Positions 49,034 to 57,974 of a stretch of 64,000 nt of DNA are shown one piece after another (the stretch's first letter is position 1; every line of letters begins with the position of its first letter). The DNA is taken from positions 1 through 64,000 of the forward strand of contig WQVF01000013.1 of assembly GCA_009781725.1 (NCBI GenBank), written 5' to 3'. This DNA is from Defluviitaleaceae bacterium. Lineage in GTDB: Bacteria > Bacillota > Clostridia > Lachnospirales > WQUN01. Below the pieces are notes generated by a model. That model made no database searches and was not told the DNA's origin. It saw only the letters and a program-made list of their open reading frames with translations. The position numbers were made by a program, and so were the translations under genes.

Positions 49034-51679
49034 TTAATACGTAAATCTGTAAAGCCCCGGCATAAGTTTGCAACGGACATGATTATCCCCTTGAGTTGCT
49101 TCTGTGCTGTCCAATCCATGTGTGGAATCCAGATAAGCCCCTGGCAGAATGATAATAGCCTTCGTGTTAAAGGGTATCTCTGCCTCGATGGTTATGCTGC
49201 CATTATCATTATAAGCCCAGCCGCATTTCACTAATCCCATTGAAGTTTTTACCTCTGCCTTTGCAAAGCTAAGCTGTGGGTTTGGCTCCGGTTTTAAGAT
49301 TACTTCCTTAAAACCCGGTGCCATTTCTACAGGGTTAATCCCGCACATATTGCGGTACATCCATTCCGCAATAGAGCCATATGCATAGTGGTTTAAAGAG
49401 TTCATCGCGGTACCGGAAATAAGGCCATTTGGCAATACGCTGTTCCAGCGTTCCCATATCGTCGTAGCATCCATCCCAACAGGGTATAGCCAGCTGGGAT
49501 AATCCTCTTGGAAAAACAAACGGTATGCAGAATCCGATGCGCCATTATCCGAAAGAACACGGCAGAGATAGGGCGTTCCGATAAAGCCCGTTGTAAGATG
49601 CATATTGTTTTGTTCAAGGAGCGCGCCTAAATCCGCGGCTATCCGCGGCCGCACCGACTCTTCAACCAAATCGAAATGCAAGGCCACTACATGAGCCGTT
49701 TGCGTATTAATGGTGCAACGGCCATCCGGAGTAAAATATTGTTTCCGCATAGCTGTTTTTATACAAGCAGAAAGGTCGGCATATATTTTTGCGTCGTCAT
49801 CATTGCATAAAATGGAAGCGGCCTTAGACACCAACAACGCAGACAACGAATAATAAGCCGAAGCAAGATATCCGGTATCAGTGCCACCAAAATTGCTATC
49901 TGGGTCCGGATTATCAAGTGCAAGCCAATCACCGTATTGAAAGCCCTCCGTCCAAAGTAGCCCCGTCCCATCCTCCTTGCATTTTTGAGTTATCCAATCC
50001 ACCCAAGACTTCATGCTCTGATACTGCTTTTTTAGGATGGTGGTATCCCCGGTGTGCAAATAGGCTTCCCATGGCACGATAGTCGCACAATCGCCCCAGG
50101 CGCAGGCTCCTCCATTCTTAAATGATGGAGAGAGGCCTCTTTCATTGACAAATTGGGGTATTATACTAGGTACGAGGCCTTTGCATATTTTTTGCTCCTC
50201 AAATAAATCATGCATAAACTTTACATAAAATGCGTAGGAATGCATATTAAACATGGCTGTGCCAGCAAAGATTTGGGTGTCGCCGGTCCACCCCATACGC
50301 TCATCCCGTTGTGGGCAATCGGTGGGTATGTCAAGGAAGTTTCCTTTTTGCCCCCAGAGGATGTTTCTAAACAAGCGATTAACCTTTTCGTCGGAAGTTA
50401 TTATATTTCCCGTCGTTTCCAAATCCGAATACAGCACACAGCCGGTAAAATCATCTTTTTTAACGGGATATGGCAATCCTTCTATTTTTGCAAAGCGGAA
50501 GCCATAGAAGGTAAATCCCGCCTCTACCTCCTGGGCCGTCCCATTGGAGATATATACATATTCCGCTTTGGCACTGCGAAGATTATCATTGTAAAAGTTG
50601 TCATGCTGCAATATCTCTCCATGACTTATTGTTATGCGCGTACCCTTGGGGACATCAATCCGCATACGAAGCCAGCCCACCATATTTTGTCCCATGTCCA
50701 AAACCGTTTCGCCGGCGGGAGTCTTTATGACTGCGATGGGCTTAATTTTCTCCATAATTTTTACTGGGAGTGACATTCTGGCCATAAGCTTGCCAAGTTC
50801 GCGGGGTACGGTGACCTGCATCTTTTCCCAGTTGCTTTCATCTATATTATTTTTACACCAGTTGGGGATTTCTGCATTGGCATCATAAATAATTCCGTCA
50901 TAAATATTGTCAAATAGGATAGGAGAGGATGTGCAGAGCCAATCTTCATCCGTGCCAATTATATCAACTGAGCCGTCACTGTATTCCACATGTATTTCGC
51001 AAATTAGTAAGAAGCGATTGGTGTATGGTACATGATGATTTTTAAAAGTGCCGAAGCGGCCTTTTGCCCAACCGTTTGCCATCATAACACCTATTGTATT
51101 ATCGCCATTTAACATTGACTCTGTGATGTCAAAGGTCTGGTACTGCACCCAGGCATCATAGGTGTTGCAATCGGGTGTCAAATACTCATCGACTATTCGG
51201 CTACCGTTAATATGCAGCTCATATATCCCCATGCCGGTGATATAAGCCCTGGCCTTGGCTACTTTTTTGTCAACTGAAAATTGCTTTCTTATATAAGGAT
51301 GGGTGCAGTCATCTCCTGTTTGATTCCAGGGGGGAGTAATCCACATGGCTTCCCATGGACTGTCCATTTTAGCTGTTTCAAACCAGTTGATATCGGATGT
51401 GGCGGTGTCACCTTTATCTCCCTCAACAGTGATGGTCCAAAAATATCGGGTCATAGGGGCCAGTGAAAAGGGAAGGTTAACCCCTCTGCTATCCAAGGAT
51501 GCATTCATACCGCTGTCATATACTATCTCTTCCATGTTAGCATCTGCAGCAACTATGATTCGGGCAGATTTTTGTTGTTGTGAATAAGTATCACAAACAA
51601 CCCATGAGACAACAGCTTCTTCCATATGAAAACCCAATGGATTTTCGATATGGTTGGTTTTACATGAAGTAATTTTCAT
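49034..51679 (-). CDS. Alpha-L-rhamnosidase, GH78
   Basis: An 881-aa enzyme that removes terminal alpha-L-rhamnose from glycans or glycosides by inversion. N-terminal beta domains (~1-400) include a Bac_rhamnosid_N-like segment (YITGMGIYELHINGSRI). The (alpha/alpha)6 barrel carries the family motif DCPQRDERMGWTGD at 454-467, containing the catalytic acid region, and a C-terminal beta-sandwich ends the protein. No signal peptide is present, so it acts inside the cell on imported oligosaccharides. It follows DUF4185-like paralogue 5 by 5 bases. Confidence 0.95.
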   Translation of the reverse strand: MKITSCKTNHIENPLGFHMEEAVVSWVVCDTYSQQQKSARIIVAADANMEEIVYDSGMNASLDSRGVNLPFSLAPMTRYFWTITVEGDKGDTATSDINWFETAKMDSPWEAMWITPPWNQTGDDCTHPYIRKQFSVDKKVAKARAYITGMGIYELHINGSRIVDEYLTPDCNTYDAWVQYQTFDITESMLNGDNTIGVMMANGWAKGRFGTFKNHHVPYTNRFLLICEIHVEYSDGSVDIIGTDEDWLCTSSPILFDNIYDGIIYDANAEIPNWCKNNIDESNWEKMQVTVPRELGKLMARMSLPVKIMEKIKPIAVIKTPAGETVLDMGQNMVGWLRMRIDVPKGTRITISHGEILQHDNFYNDNLRSAKAEYVYISNGTAQEVEAGFTFYGFRFAKIEGLPYPVKKDDFTGCVLYSDLETTGNIITSDEKVNRLFRNILWGQKGNFLDIPTDCPQRDERMGWTGDTQIFAGTAMFNMHSYAFYVKFMHDLFEEQKICKGLVPSIIPQFVNERGLSPSFKNGGACAWGDCATIVPWEAYLHTGDTTILKKQYQSMKSWVDWITQKCKEDGTGLLWTEGFQYGDWLALDNPDPDSNFGGTDTGYLASAYYSLSALLVSKAASILCNDDDAKIYADLSACIKTAMRKQYFTPDGRCTINTQTAHVVALHFDLVEESVRPRIAADLGALLEQNNMHLTTGFIGTPYLCRVLSDNGASDSAYRLFFQEDYPSWLYPVGMDATTIWERWNSVLPNGLISGTAMNSLNHYAYGSIAEWMYRNMCGINPVEMAPGFKEVILKPEPNPQLSFAKAEVKTSMGLVKCGWAYNDNGSITIEAEIPFNTKAIIILPGAYLDSTHGLDSTEATQGDNHVRCKLMPGLYRFTY

Positions 51680-51684
51680 TTAAA

Positions 51685-53325
51685 TCACCCTGCCTTTTCA
51701 TTTGCATAATATACTTCCAGTTCACTGATAGAGGTAAATGCCGCAGCACCTCCCGACGCACCGATTATTCGCAATCCATCGCCTGCTATTACATCAAACA
51801 TGAATATATATGTCAGGTTGGGGCCGGCAGTATTGTTGTAGGGGTATGCTGGACTGACGCGCAAATTGGATACGTCAATCCATTTAAAGTCTTGCCGTAC
51901 CTGCAATCTTAACTCCCTGTCAAACCACCCGCCGTCCTCATACATCATTCCTGTTGTATAGACGACTTTATTCATCATATAAGGCCGAGTCCAATGGTAT
52001 CCCCACCAGGATAATGGCTTTCGCTCTCCGTCCCAATCGTCTTCGGTATCGGTGATATCGCCGTTGTTTATATGCGACAAGCGTGCGTTGTGGGCCGATT
52101 TTGAGATAGGCATTACATCTGTGCCGACAACAGCTAAATTTGCCGTATCGTCTACACTGTTTTCGGCTTGTTTTGGGGTATGGCATTTCACCTTGATTTG
52201 CCGCAAAGAAAAGTCATAATCGTTTTGCTTATTATAAAAGCAATTGGATTGTAGCCACATAGTCATGCCGTCTTCGCTGATATATTTTGAAGGGATTGTG
52301 GGAGCGTAGCCACCATAATGATTATTCCAAGAATGAGGGAGCCCGTAATCCTTGGACATAATGAAAGACCATGGCCCCCATGGATGTGGTGCTTCATAAA
52401 ATTCATGGGTTATAGATCCTGTTGTAGCCGATCCGGAAAAGCTTGTTAAAATATACCGGTCTAGTGGCTTATTGTATACCACGCCTCCTTGGGATACAAC
52501 CGAAACATCTTTAAGATGTGTTTCAATTACAACATCCTTATACAACCTGCGTGTATCTATTAGAATCGGTATCTTTTGATTAATGTCCTGTGTCCATATA
52601 GGTGTGGAGCCACCGCAATAAAACTCCCAGGCATTGCGGTCAAGTATGGCTGTGCATGGAACCCTCCCTAAAAATATCTCTGTAGGATCGGGAACCGTAC
52701 GGTAGTAGGCCTGTGTCCAATTGCCGTCAATTCCATATGCGTATACATAAGAGTCCTTTGCGTTTTCGTAATCCCTACCATAGTCCAAAAACATAATCGT
52801 AGTAAACTTAAAGCGATTTGGATTAGCCTCGTCAATACTTCCAAACATTGGTCCGCTGTTGTCTGTTGTCCATGTCTTTCCTTTATCTGTTGACATATAG
52901 ATAGTCGCTGCCGGTGCATTGTCATAGGGCTGTGGTTTCACATCTCTTCGCAAATCTTGGACGGCTAAATATAAGTTGCTGTCTACACAGGCCATTCCTG
53001 TAGGTTTTCGGTTATATTCTTCTGTGCCATTCCAAGGGGGGCCTAAGTCTGCTGTTAAAAATGTTCCGGTCAATCCGCATTCGATAGCACCCTCCACCCG
53101 TCCTACGGCCACGTCATAATATGCGAAGCCGCCAAAGTTATGGCCGTCACCATTTGCGGTATATACATGTCCGTCGTCTGCCCAGCAGCTAGGAAATAAA
53201 TCACCGTTGCCGCCGACCCTTACAGTTGCTGTGTTGCCTACGTCAAATATAGAAAAAAAGGTGCTTGCAGGTGCTTCGCCAGGTTTGGCGGTTCCATATC
53301 CAGGGTTACTCGGTTGAATTATCAT
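51685..53325 (-). CDS. DUF4185-like protein with extra C-terminal domain, paralogue 5
   Basis: A 546-aa cytoplasmic protein. The N-terminal ~385 residues share the family blocks (GDLFPSCWADDGHVYTANGD, KPTGMACVDSNLYLAVQD, AKDSYVYAYGIDG, HPWGPWSFIMSKD). Residues ~400-540 form an additional beta-rich domain with WWGYHWTRPYMMNKVVYTTG and DGGWFDRELRLQVRQDFKWI, resembling an F5/8-type (galactose-binding-like) carbohydrate-binding domain. GGAGGGG lies 6 bases before the ATG. The 104-bp element E ends right at this ribosome binding site. Confidence 0.75.
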   Translation of the reverse strand: MIIQPSNPGYGTAKPGEAPASTFFSIFDVGNTATVRVGGNGDLFPSCWADDGHVYTANGDGHNFGGFAYYDVAVGRVEGAIECGLTGTFLTADLGPPWNGTEEYNRKPTGMACVDSNLYLAVQDLRRDVKPQPYDNAPAATIYMSTDKGKTWTTDNSGPMFGSIDEANPNRFKFTTIMFLDYGRDYENAKDSYVYAYGIDGNWTQAYYRTVPDPTEIFLGRVPCTAILDRNAWEFYCGGSTPIWTQDINQKIPILIDTRRLYKDVVIETHLKDVSVVSQGGVVYNKPLDRYILTSFSGSATTGSITHEFYEAPHPWGPWSFIMSKDYGLPHSWNNHYGGYAPTIPSKYISEDGMTMWLQSNCFYNKQNDYDFSLRQIKVKCHTPKQAENSVDDTANLAVVGTDVMPISKSAHNARLSHINNGDITDTEDDWDGERKPLSWWGYHWTRPYMMNKVVYTTGMMYEDGGWFDRELRLQVRQDFKWIDVSNLRVSPAYPYNNTAGPNLTYIFMFDVIAGDGLRIIGASGGAAAFTSISELEVYYANEKAG

Positions 53326-53338
53326 AGATTACCCCTCC

Positions 53339-53442
53339 TATAGCGAATTAAATAAGAAACAGTCCAGACCGAGCCGAAAATAGCGGATGCCTCAACGCTT
53401 TTTCGGCGACAGGCTGGACTGATTTCGAATTAATTTGCTATA
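53339..53442 (-). repeat. 104-bp TATAG/CTATA element, copy E (inverted)
   Basis: Reverse-complement copy of the family with identical length. It lies between the GRE-side orphan frame and DUF4185-like paralogue 5, ending 14 bases before the paralogue 5 start codon. It would therefore form the 5' untranslated region if the gene is transcribed from upstream. Confidence 0.85.
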
Positions 53443-53449
53443 TGATTAA

Positions 53450-53677
53450 CTAATGTACAGATGTAATCGCCTTTGTCGGTATCATCAAAACCGAATTGGC
53501 ACACCATTGGGGCGGCTGCGCAATCCTATAGAAACTGTTGCTCATAGGATTAACCGCAACGCTTTCCATATTGCCATAAAGCACTTCGGTTTCCCATTTT
53601 CTTTCGCCGGTCTTTGGGTCTGTTTTTGCCTGTATATTCCCAGCACATCCCTGTACCGAAGAATGTCGAAAAATCAT
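53450..53677 (-). CDS. Orphan 75-aa open frame, possible gene fragment
   Basis: The frame encodes TDPKTGERKWETEVLYG, a PQQ-propeller-like strand pattern, then ESVAVNPMSNSFYRIAQPPQ. Composition is protein-like, but there is no ribosome binding site and no family match. It lies between the GRE stop (13 bases away) and the 104-bp element, so it may be a remnant. It is listed with low confidence. Confidence 0.3.
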   Translation of the reverse strand: MIFRHSSVQGCAGNIQAKTDPKTGERKWETEVLYGNMESVAVNPMSNSFYRIAQPPQWCANSVLMIPTKAITSVH

Positions 53678-53690
53678 CCTATGATTTGCC

Positions 53691-55910
53691 TCATAGATTT
53701 TTATGCTTTGCTCTACTGATGATATGATTCTGCATGGCTTTGTCTAGTTGATTGAATTTTTGACTAAACCCGGATACTCGCACAGCCAGATTCCTATGGT
53801 TTTCGGGGTTTATTTGTGCGTCTTCCAAAGTTTGAACGTTTACGACATTAAACTGGGCATTGCACAGTCCGTATCTTGCGGCTTCCTGCATAATAACCAT
53901 GAGGTATTGTAAGTTTTTCTCGCTAAATAATTGAGGGTCCACTTCTATAATGGCAGAAGTAGAACCTGCTGCCTTTTTTGTCGGAAGCTTGGTAAGCGAA
54001 TTGAAGAGAGCAGTTAGACCGGAAAAGTCCCGTCCCTGCATAGGAGAGACGCTGTATGCCATAACCTCACCCTTGCGTCGGCCATCCGGTGTTGCAGCCG
54101 TAGCTTTGCCAAAATCAATCATCCATATAAAAGTAAATGGCTGGGCGTGAAAGTCATATCCATATGCTTGGGATATCTCGTTAAGATAATCGCATCCAAC
54201 TTCCATGATTTCGGCGGCAATATCATCCACATCATCTTGGTCATTGCCGTATTTAGGGGCTTTATTTAAAAAGTCCAACCGTATGGCCTCATCTGACCAG
54301 TTGTGGCGAAGCTGGTCTATCAATGCTTCCAAAGTATATTTTTTCTCATGGAATACAAGTTTGCGCACCGCCGCAAGAGAATCTGCCAGGTTGGGTATCC
54401 CAAGAAAAAACATCTGATAAAAGTCATATTTTGCACCTTGGGCGTTATAATCCTTCCCTGATTCAATGCAGCCTTCGGTCAACAGTGATTTATAAGGCTT
54501 GGGATTGTTGCTTTCCGCATAGGGAATAAAGGCCAAGGTATATCTGTATGCGCTGTCTATAATACGTTTAACATGTCTGAATACAGCATCTTTGAATGCA
54601 TCGAAAGTATCCGGTACATCCTCCGAAAACAGCACATATTCAATTGATTTAAGTAGGTTGGCCAATGACGCTACGGGGTGGGGGTTGGATTTGCCAGGGA
54701 TTACCGTTTCCACACATCCGATTTGCGTATAGTCACGTGCATCCTCCAGGGATATTCCTTTTGCTGTAAGGGCGGGTATCAACACACTATCATTAAAGAA
54801 AAAAGGGATGCCTTTTTGTAAGCGTCCCACTACTTCTAATGCCCGGCGCAAAAACAATGGGTCTGTATTTTCATCGTATCGCACCGATAGATAACGGATA
54901 AAATCACAGGCCTCGGTAGCATCAAGCATAAGCCAGGATAAATCGTTAATAGCTTCATTGCCCTTTGCATCACAGCCACCGATACATGATTGCTGGACAT
55001 CGTAATCTCGGTAAAGCTTTATCCATAATGCGCAAGTGAGGTCAAAAGCCTTTTGTTTTGTGATAGAGCCTTTTGCTATGTCAGCTTTGTAATATGGATA
55101 CAAAATCTGATTCAGTCGTCCAAGGGAGTTGGCATTGATACCATCCTCCCAAGTATTAAGCATATGGGCAAACCATAGACTTTGCACCGCTTCACGGAAG
55201 TTTGCCGCCGGTTTCCTGGGAACATTACGGCATACTGCGGCAATGCCCTCGTACCGCTTCATAGAGTTATCATCTAGGGCTGTTTTTGCAAGACGTTCCG
55301 TTTCCTGGGCATAACGTAGCCCCAAATTACAGCCTGCCCGGCATACTAATTTAAGTGACTCATACCATTCGCTCTTACCGTTTTGCTCTTCATACCTCTT
55401 GACTTTTGTAAACAATCCCTCAAAGCCCAATTGCAAAACGGCTTCGTAACCCAAGACCGTGTGATTGTCAGCTACAATTCCCCAACCACCAATACCACCG
55501 TCCTTGTATATATCAGCCAATTCCTTTTCTACTATCGGCGGTGCACCCCAATTGTAAATATCACAAGCCGATTGGTAGAGACTGCGCAATTCAACAGTCT
55601 CTTCAGGGGTTACCAAACCGCGTTTCACCATATCGTCTAAGACAGGAAACCCCCGGCCACCACAATAGTAGTCCTGGATACCGTAATTGTGACCGACGAT
55701 GGTTTCACCTTCTTGAATCAGTACAGTAGCGTTATTGATTACCGATTCAATGCCTGCTGCTATTAGATATGCTTTGCCATAGCCTTTGCCTGCTTGGTAC
55801 ATCCCATTAAAAAACCAACGTAACCGCTCGGTTTCCATAGACTTTGCATGTGATTTTATGTTAAAAACGTCATCTCTCAACTTGCGATTATCGTCTGATA
55901 ATTTATACAT
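53691..55910 (-). CDS. Canonical glycyl-radical enzyme in the rhamnosidase locus
   Basis: A 739-aa member of the pyruvate formate-lyase-like family. The active site is GCVE (C399, E401) and the radical loop RVSGFS (Gly714), as in dehydratases, decarboxylases and lyases outside PFL itself; PFL has a Cys-Cys pair, which is absent. It needs a radical-SAM activase, and none is encoded nearby. It lies between DUF4185-like paralogues 6 and 5 and upstream of GH78. If the locus releases rhamnose or a derived diol, a diol-dehydratase-type role is possible, but nothing in the sequence proves it. AAGGAGA precedes the ATG. Confidence 0.9.
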   Translation of the reverse strand: MYKLSDDNRKLRDDVFNIKSHAKSMETERLRWFFNGMYQAGKGYGKAYLIAAGIESVINNATVLIQEGETIVGHNYGIQDYYCGGRGFPVLDDMVKRGLVTPEETVELRSLYQSACDIYNWGAPPIVEKELADIYKDGGIGGWGIVADNHTVLGYEAVLQLGFEGLFTKVKRYEEQNGKSEWYESLKLVCRAGCNLGLRYAQETERLAKTALDDNSMKRYEGIAAVCRNVPRKPAANFREAVQSLWFAHMLNTWEDGINANSLGRLNQILYPYYKADIAKGSITKQKAFDLTCALWIKLYRDYDVQQSCIGGCDAKGNEAINDLSWLMLDATEACDFIRYLSVRYDENTDPLFLRRALEVVGRLQKGIPFFFNDSVLIPALTAKGISLEDARDYTQIGCVETVIPGKSNPHPVASLANLLKSIEYVLFSEDVPDTFDAFKDAVFRHVKRIIDSAYRYTLAFIPYAESNNPKPYKSLLTEGCIESGKDYNAQGAKYDFYQMFFLGIPNLADSLAAVRKLVFHEKKYTLEALIDQLRHNWSDEAIRLDFLNKAPKYGNDQDDVDDIAAEIMEVGCDYLNEISQAYGYDFHAQPFTFIWMIDFGKATAATPDGRRKGEVMAYSVSPMQGRDFSGLTALFNSLTKLPTKKAAGSTSAIIEVDPQLFSEKNLQYLMVIMQEAARYGLCNAQFNVVNVQTLEDAQINPENHRNLAVRVSGFSQKFNQLDKAMQNHIISRAKHKNL

Positions 55911-55919
55911 AGGCTCTCC

Positions 55920-56969
55920 TTAATATACCTCAATCTCAAACTTCCTAATCGCCGAACGATAATATCCTGCATCTCGCCCATAAGTTGACCAATTTCCAGA
56001 AAACTGGATATACCCGGATTTATGATCTTTTGACATCCATTTAAGGGGTATACGCGGGCAGTACGGCGTATAATCCATTCCTTCCCACAACTCCTCATAA
56101 TGCACCAGGGAAAATGGCCCCCAGGGCTCCGGCGCATCCAAAATCAATAAATCGCTGCCAGTATCGGGATTGAAATCTTCTTTCATGTGCACGGTAAGAA
56201 GGAGGTATCGGTCTAATTCTTTTAGGTAAACCATTTCGGGAAGGCTGATGAAGCGGTGAATTGATAGGACTGGGATGGCCAAGTTCAAATCAGTGTTCCA
56301 TACAGGGGTCCCGTCCGGATTGAACGCAGAGATAAATTCCCAGTAGTTGCGATTAGGGATATGCTCCTTTGGCACACGGCCAACACGAAGATTACTGCCA
56401 TTATCCCATTGGTCACTGGAAACAGCGTAAACGTAATTGTCACGTGCGTTTTCGTTATTTTTTCCGAAATTGATAAAGGCCGGGCCTCCAAAATGGGAAC
56501 CGGGGAACATTGGCTCTTTGATGGCGGCATAAGATGGATTCCATTGGTGCCATCGGGGATTGGCATAAATAATATGGGCGTCTGCACCTGGTTGACATCG
56601 GATGCTATGAGGAGATTTAGCACCTTTCATTAGGTTTTGAAAGGCTAAATATAAAATTCCGTCCACGCATATCATGCCGGAGGGCTTGGGTCCATTGCCC
56701 CCCCATCCAAGATAGTCATTCATATGGCTGGCTTTGAAAATTTTGTAATCCTCCGGGCCTCCGGTAAAATATTCGATGTCCAATCCGCTTATGCTTTCCC
56801 CCCAAAACGGGTCCCCTGACGAAGTGTAGATATTATCATCATCGGCCCATGTCATGGGGTAGGTATCCCCCATGATTTCATGCTCAGGGTAGCCGATACG
56901 TTCACCTACCCATTTGAAACCTTTTATAACTGTGCTTTTCTTAATATTGTGAAATTCCATTGTTTTCAC
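55920..56969 (-). CDS. DUF4185-like protein, paralogue 6
   Basis: A 349-aa cytoplasmic protein close to paralogues 3 and 4: GDTYPMTWADDDNIYTSSGD, KPSGMICVDGILYLAFQNL, GPAFINFGKNNENARDNYVY, AVSSDQWDNGSNLRVGRVP and EPWGPFSLVHYEELWEG. It follows the YtcP-type permease by 15 bases and is followed by the GRE after 9 bases, so it is transcribed with the module B transporter. Confidence 0.78.
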   Translation of the reverse strand: MKTMEFHNIKKSTVIKGFKWVGERIGYPEHEIMGDTYPMTWADDDNIYTSSGDPFWGESISGLDIEYFTGGPEDYKIFKASHMNDYLGWGGNGPKPSGMICVDGILYLAFQNLMKGAKSPHSIRCQPGADAHIIYANPRWHQWNPSYAAIKEPMFPGSHFGGPAFINFGKNNENARDNYVYAVSSDQWDNGSNLRVGRVPKEHIPNRNYWEFISAFNPDGTPVWNTDLNLAIPVLSIHRFISLPEMVYLKELDRYLLLTVHMKEDFNPDTGSDLLILDAPEPWGPFSLVHYEELWEGMDYTPYCPRIPLKWMSKDHKSGYIQFSGNWSTYGRDAGYYRSAIRKFEIEVY

Positions 56970-56984
56970 CCTTTACTGTGTTTA

Positions 56985-57887
56985 TCAACCCTTAACGCTT
57001 CCCAATACTAGCCCTTTTACAAAGTGCTTTTGCAAGAATGGGTACACCATGAGTATAGGTACGGTGGCGACAAATATATTGGCAGCTCTTACCGTTTGGT
57101 TGGAAATCCGCATCATCATTTCGGCTTCCTCGCGGGTTAATGCAGTCGCTTGATTGACAAATAAAAGATTTTGCAAATAGGTCTGAAGGGGCCAATTTTG
57201 TGTGCGGTTCATAAGAACCATACCGTCAAACCATGCATTCCAGTGGCCTACAGCCGCAAACAAAAACAATGTGGCTAGTGCCGGTTTTGCCAGCGGCAAT
57301 ACTATCTGGAGTAGGGTTCTAAAATGTCCTGCTCCGTCTATATATGCCGATTCAAATAATTCCTTCGGCATACCCCGTATAAAGTTCATCATGATAATCG
57401 TACTCCATACCGGGACGGCACCGGGCAATATCAACGCCCAAATGCTGTCTATAAGCCCGAGAGCACGGATGGTCATAAACCAAGGTATCAAGCCACCGCT
57501 AAAAAGTATCGTAATGACAAAGAACCAAGCGTACACGGTGCGGAAGCGGAAGTGACTGCGCTCTTTTGAAAGGGGATAAGCTGCAAGGCAAATCAGTGTC
57601 ATATTAAGAGCTGTTCCCATTGCCGTCCTTTGCAGCGATATCCAAGCAGCTCTTAGCACCCTTACATCACTTAAAACATATTCATAGGCGGCTATGGTAA
57701 AGTCCACTGGGAATACCGAAACTCGACCTGCGGCAGCAGGTGTACTATGGCTAAAGGAGACTGCTAAAATGTGGATTACCGGAAACAAGCAAAGAAATGA
57801 TAGAAGAATAAAGAAAATACCGTTAAATGTTTCGAAAACCCTGCGGGATGCTGTTCTATAATGAATTTTAATCCCCTCCCCTAACAT
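56985..57887 (-). CDS. Carbohydrate ABC permease, YtcP/MalG type (module B)
   Basis: A ~300-aa six-helix membrane protein. The EAA loop is PKELFESAYIDGAGHFRTLL (~175-195), and the end VKGLVLGSVKG marks the YtcP branch. The start is uncertain. The ATG at 57887 lacks a good ribosome binding site; a strong GGGGAGGGG lies just inside, followed 6 bases later by ATT CAT TAT AGA, so initiation may occur at ATT or slightly elsewhere. The longer frame from 57959 is made only of the family-3 repeat and is rejected. Confidence 0.9.
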   Translation of the reverse strand: MLGEGIKIHYRTASRRVFETFNGIFFILLSFLCLFPVIHILAVSFSHSTPAAAGRVSVFPVDFTIAAYEYVLSDVRVLRAAWISLQRTAMGTALNMTLICLAAYPLSKERSHFRFRTVYAWFFVITILFSGGLIPWFMTIRALGLIDSIWALILPGAVPVWSTIIMMNFIRGMPKELFESAYIDGAGHFRTLLQIVLPLAKPALATLFLFAAVGHWNAWFDGMVLMNRTQNWPLQTYLQNLLFVNQATALTREEAEMMMRISNQTVRAANIFVATVPILMVYPFLQKHFVKGLVLGSVKG

Positions 57888-57889
57888 TC

Positions 57890-57974
57890 CATTAATTGTT
57901 ACTTCACCAGCCGAACATGAAAGTTTTCGAGTGGGGATGGCTGCGCCGTCCCCACCCACTCCTTATTTCGTATT
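57890..57974 (+). repeat. Family-3 GC-hairpin repeat, full copy
   Basis: Starts CATTAATTGTTACTTCACC, then GAAAGTTTTCGAG, a GTGGGGATGGCTGCGCCGTCCCCAC-type hairpin and CACTCCTTATTTCGTATTA. It forms the entire spacer between the two module B permease genes. Confidence 0.75.

Noticed and set aside
3949-53442. CRISPR array interpretation of the repeated 104-bp units
   Set aside because: Copies are tens of kilobases apart, occur in both orientations and have no spacers or cas genes.
53691-55910. Assignment of the second GRE as propanediol dehydratase with a microcompartment
   Set aside because: No shell protein, aldehyde dehydrogenase or activase gene is present in the window; only the GRE motifs are seen.
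57888-57959. N-terminal extension of the module B YtcP-type permease
   Set aside because: The extra residues are encoded by the family-3 repeat and have no homology to permease N-termini.
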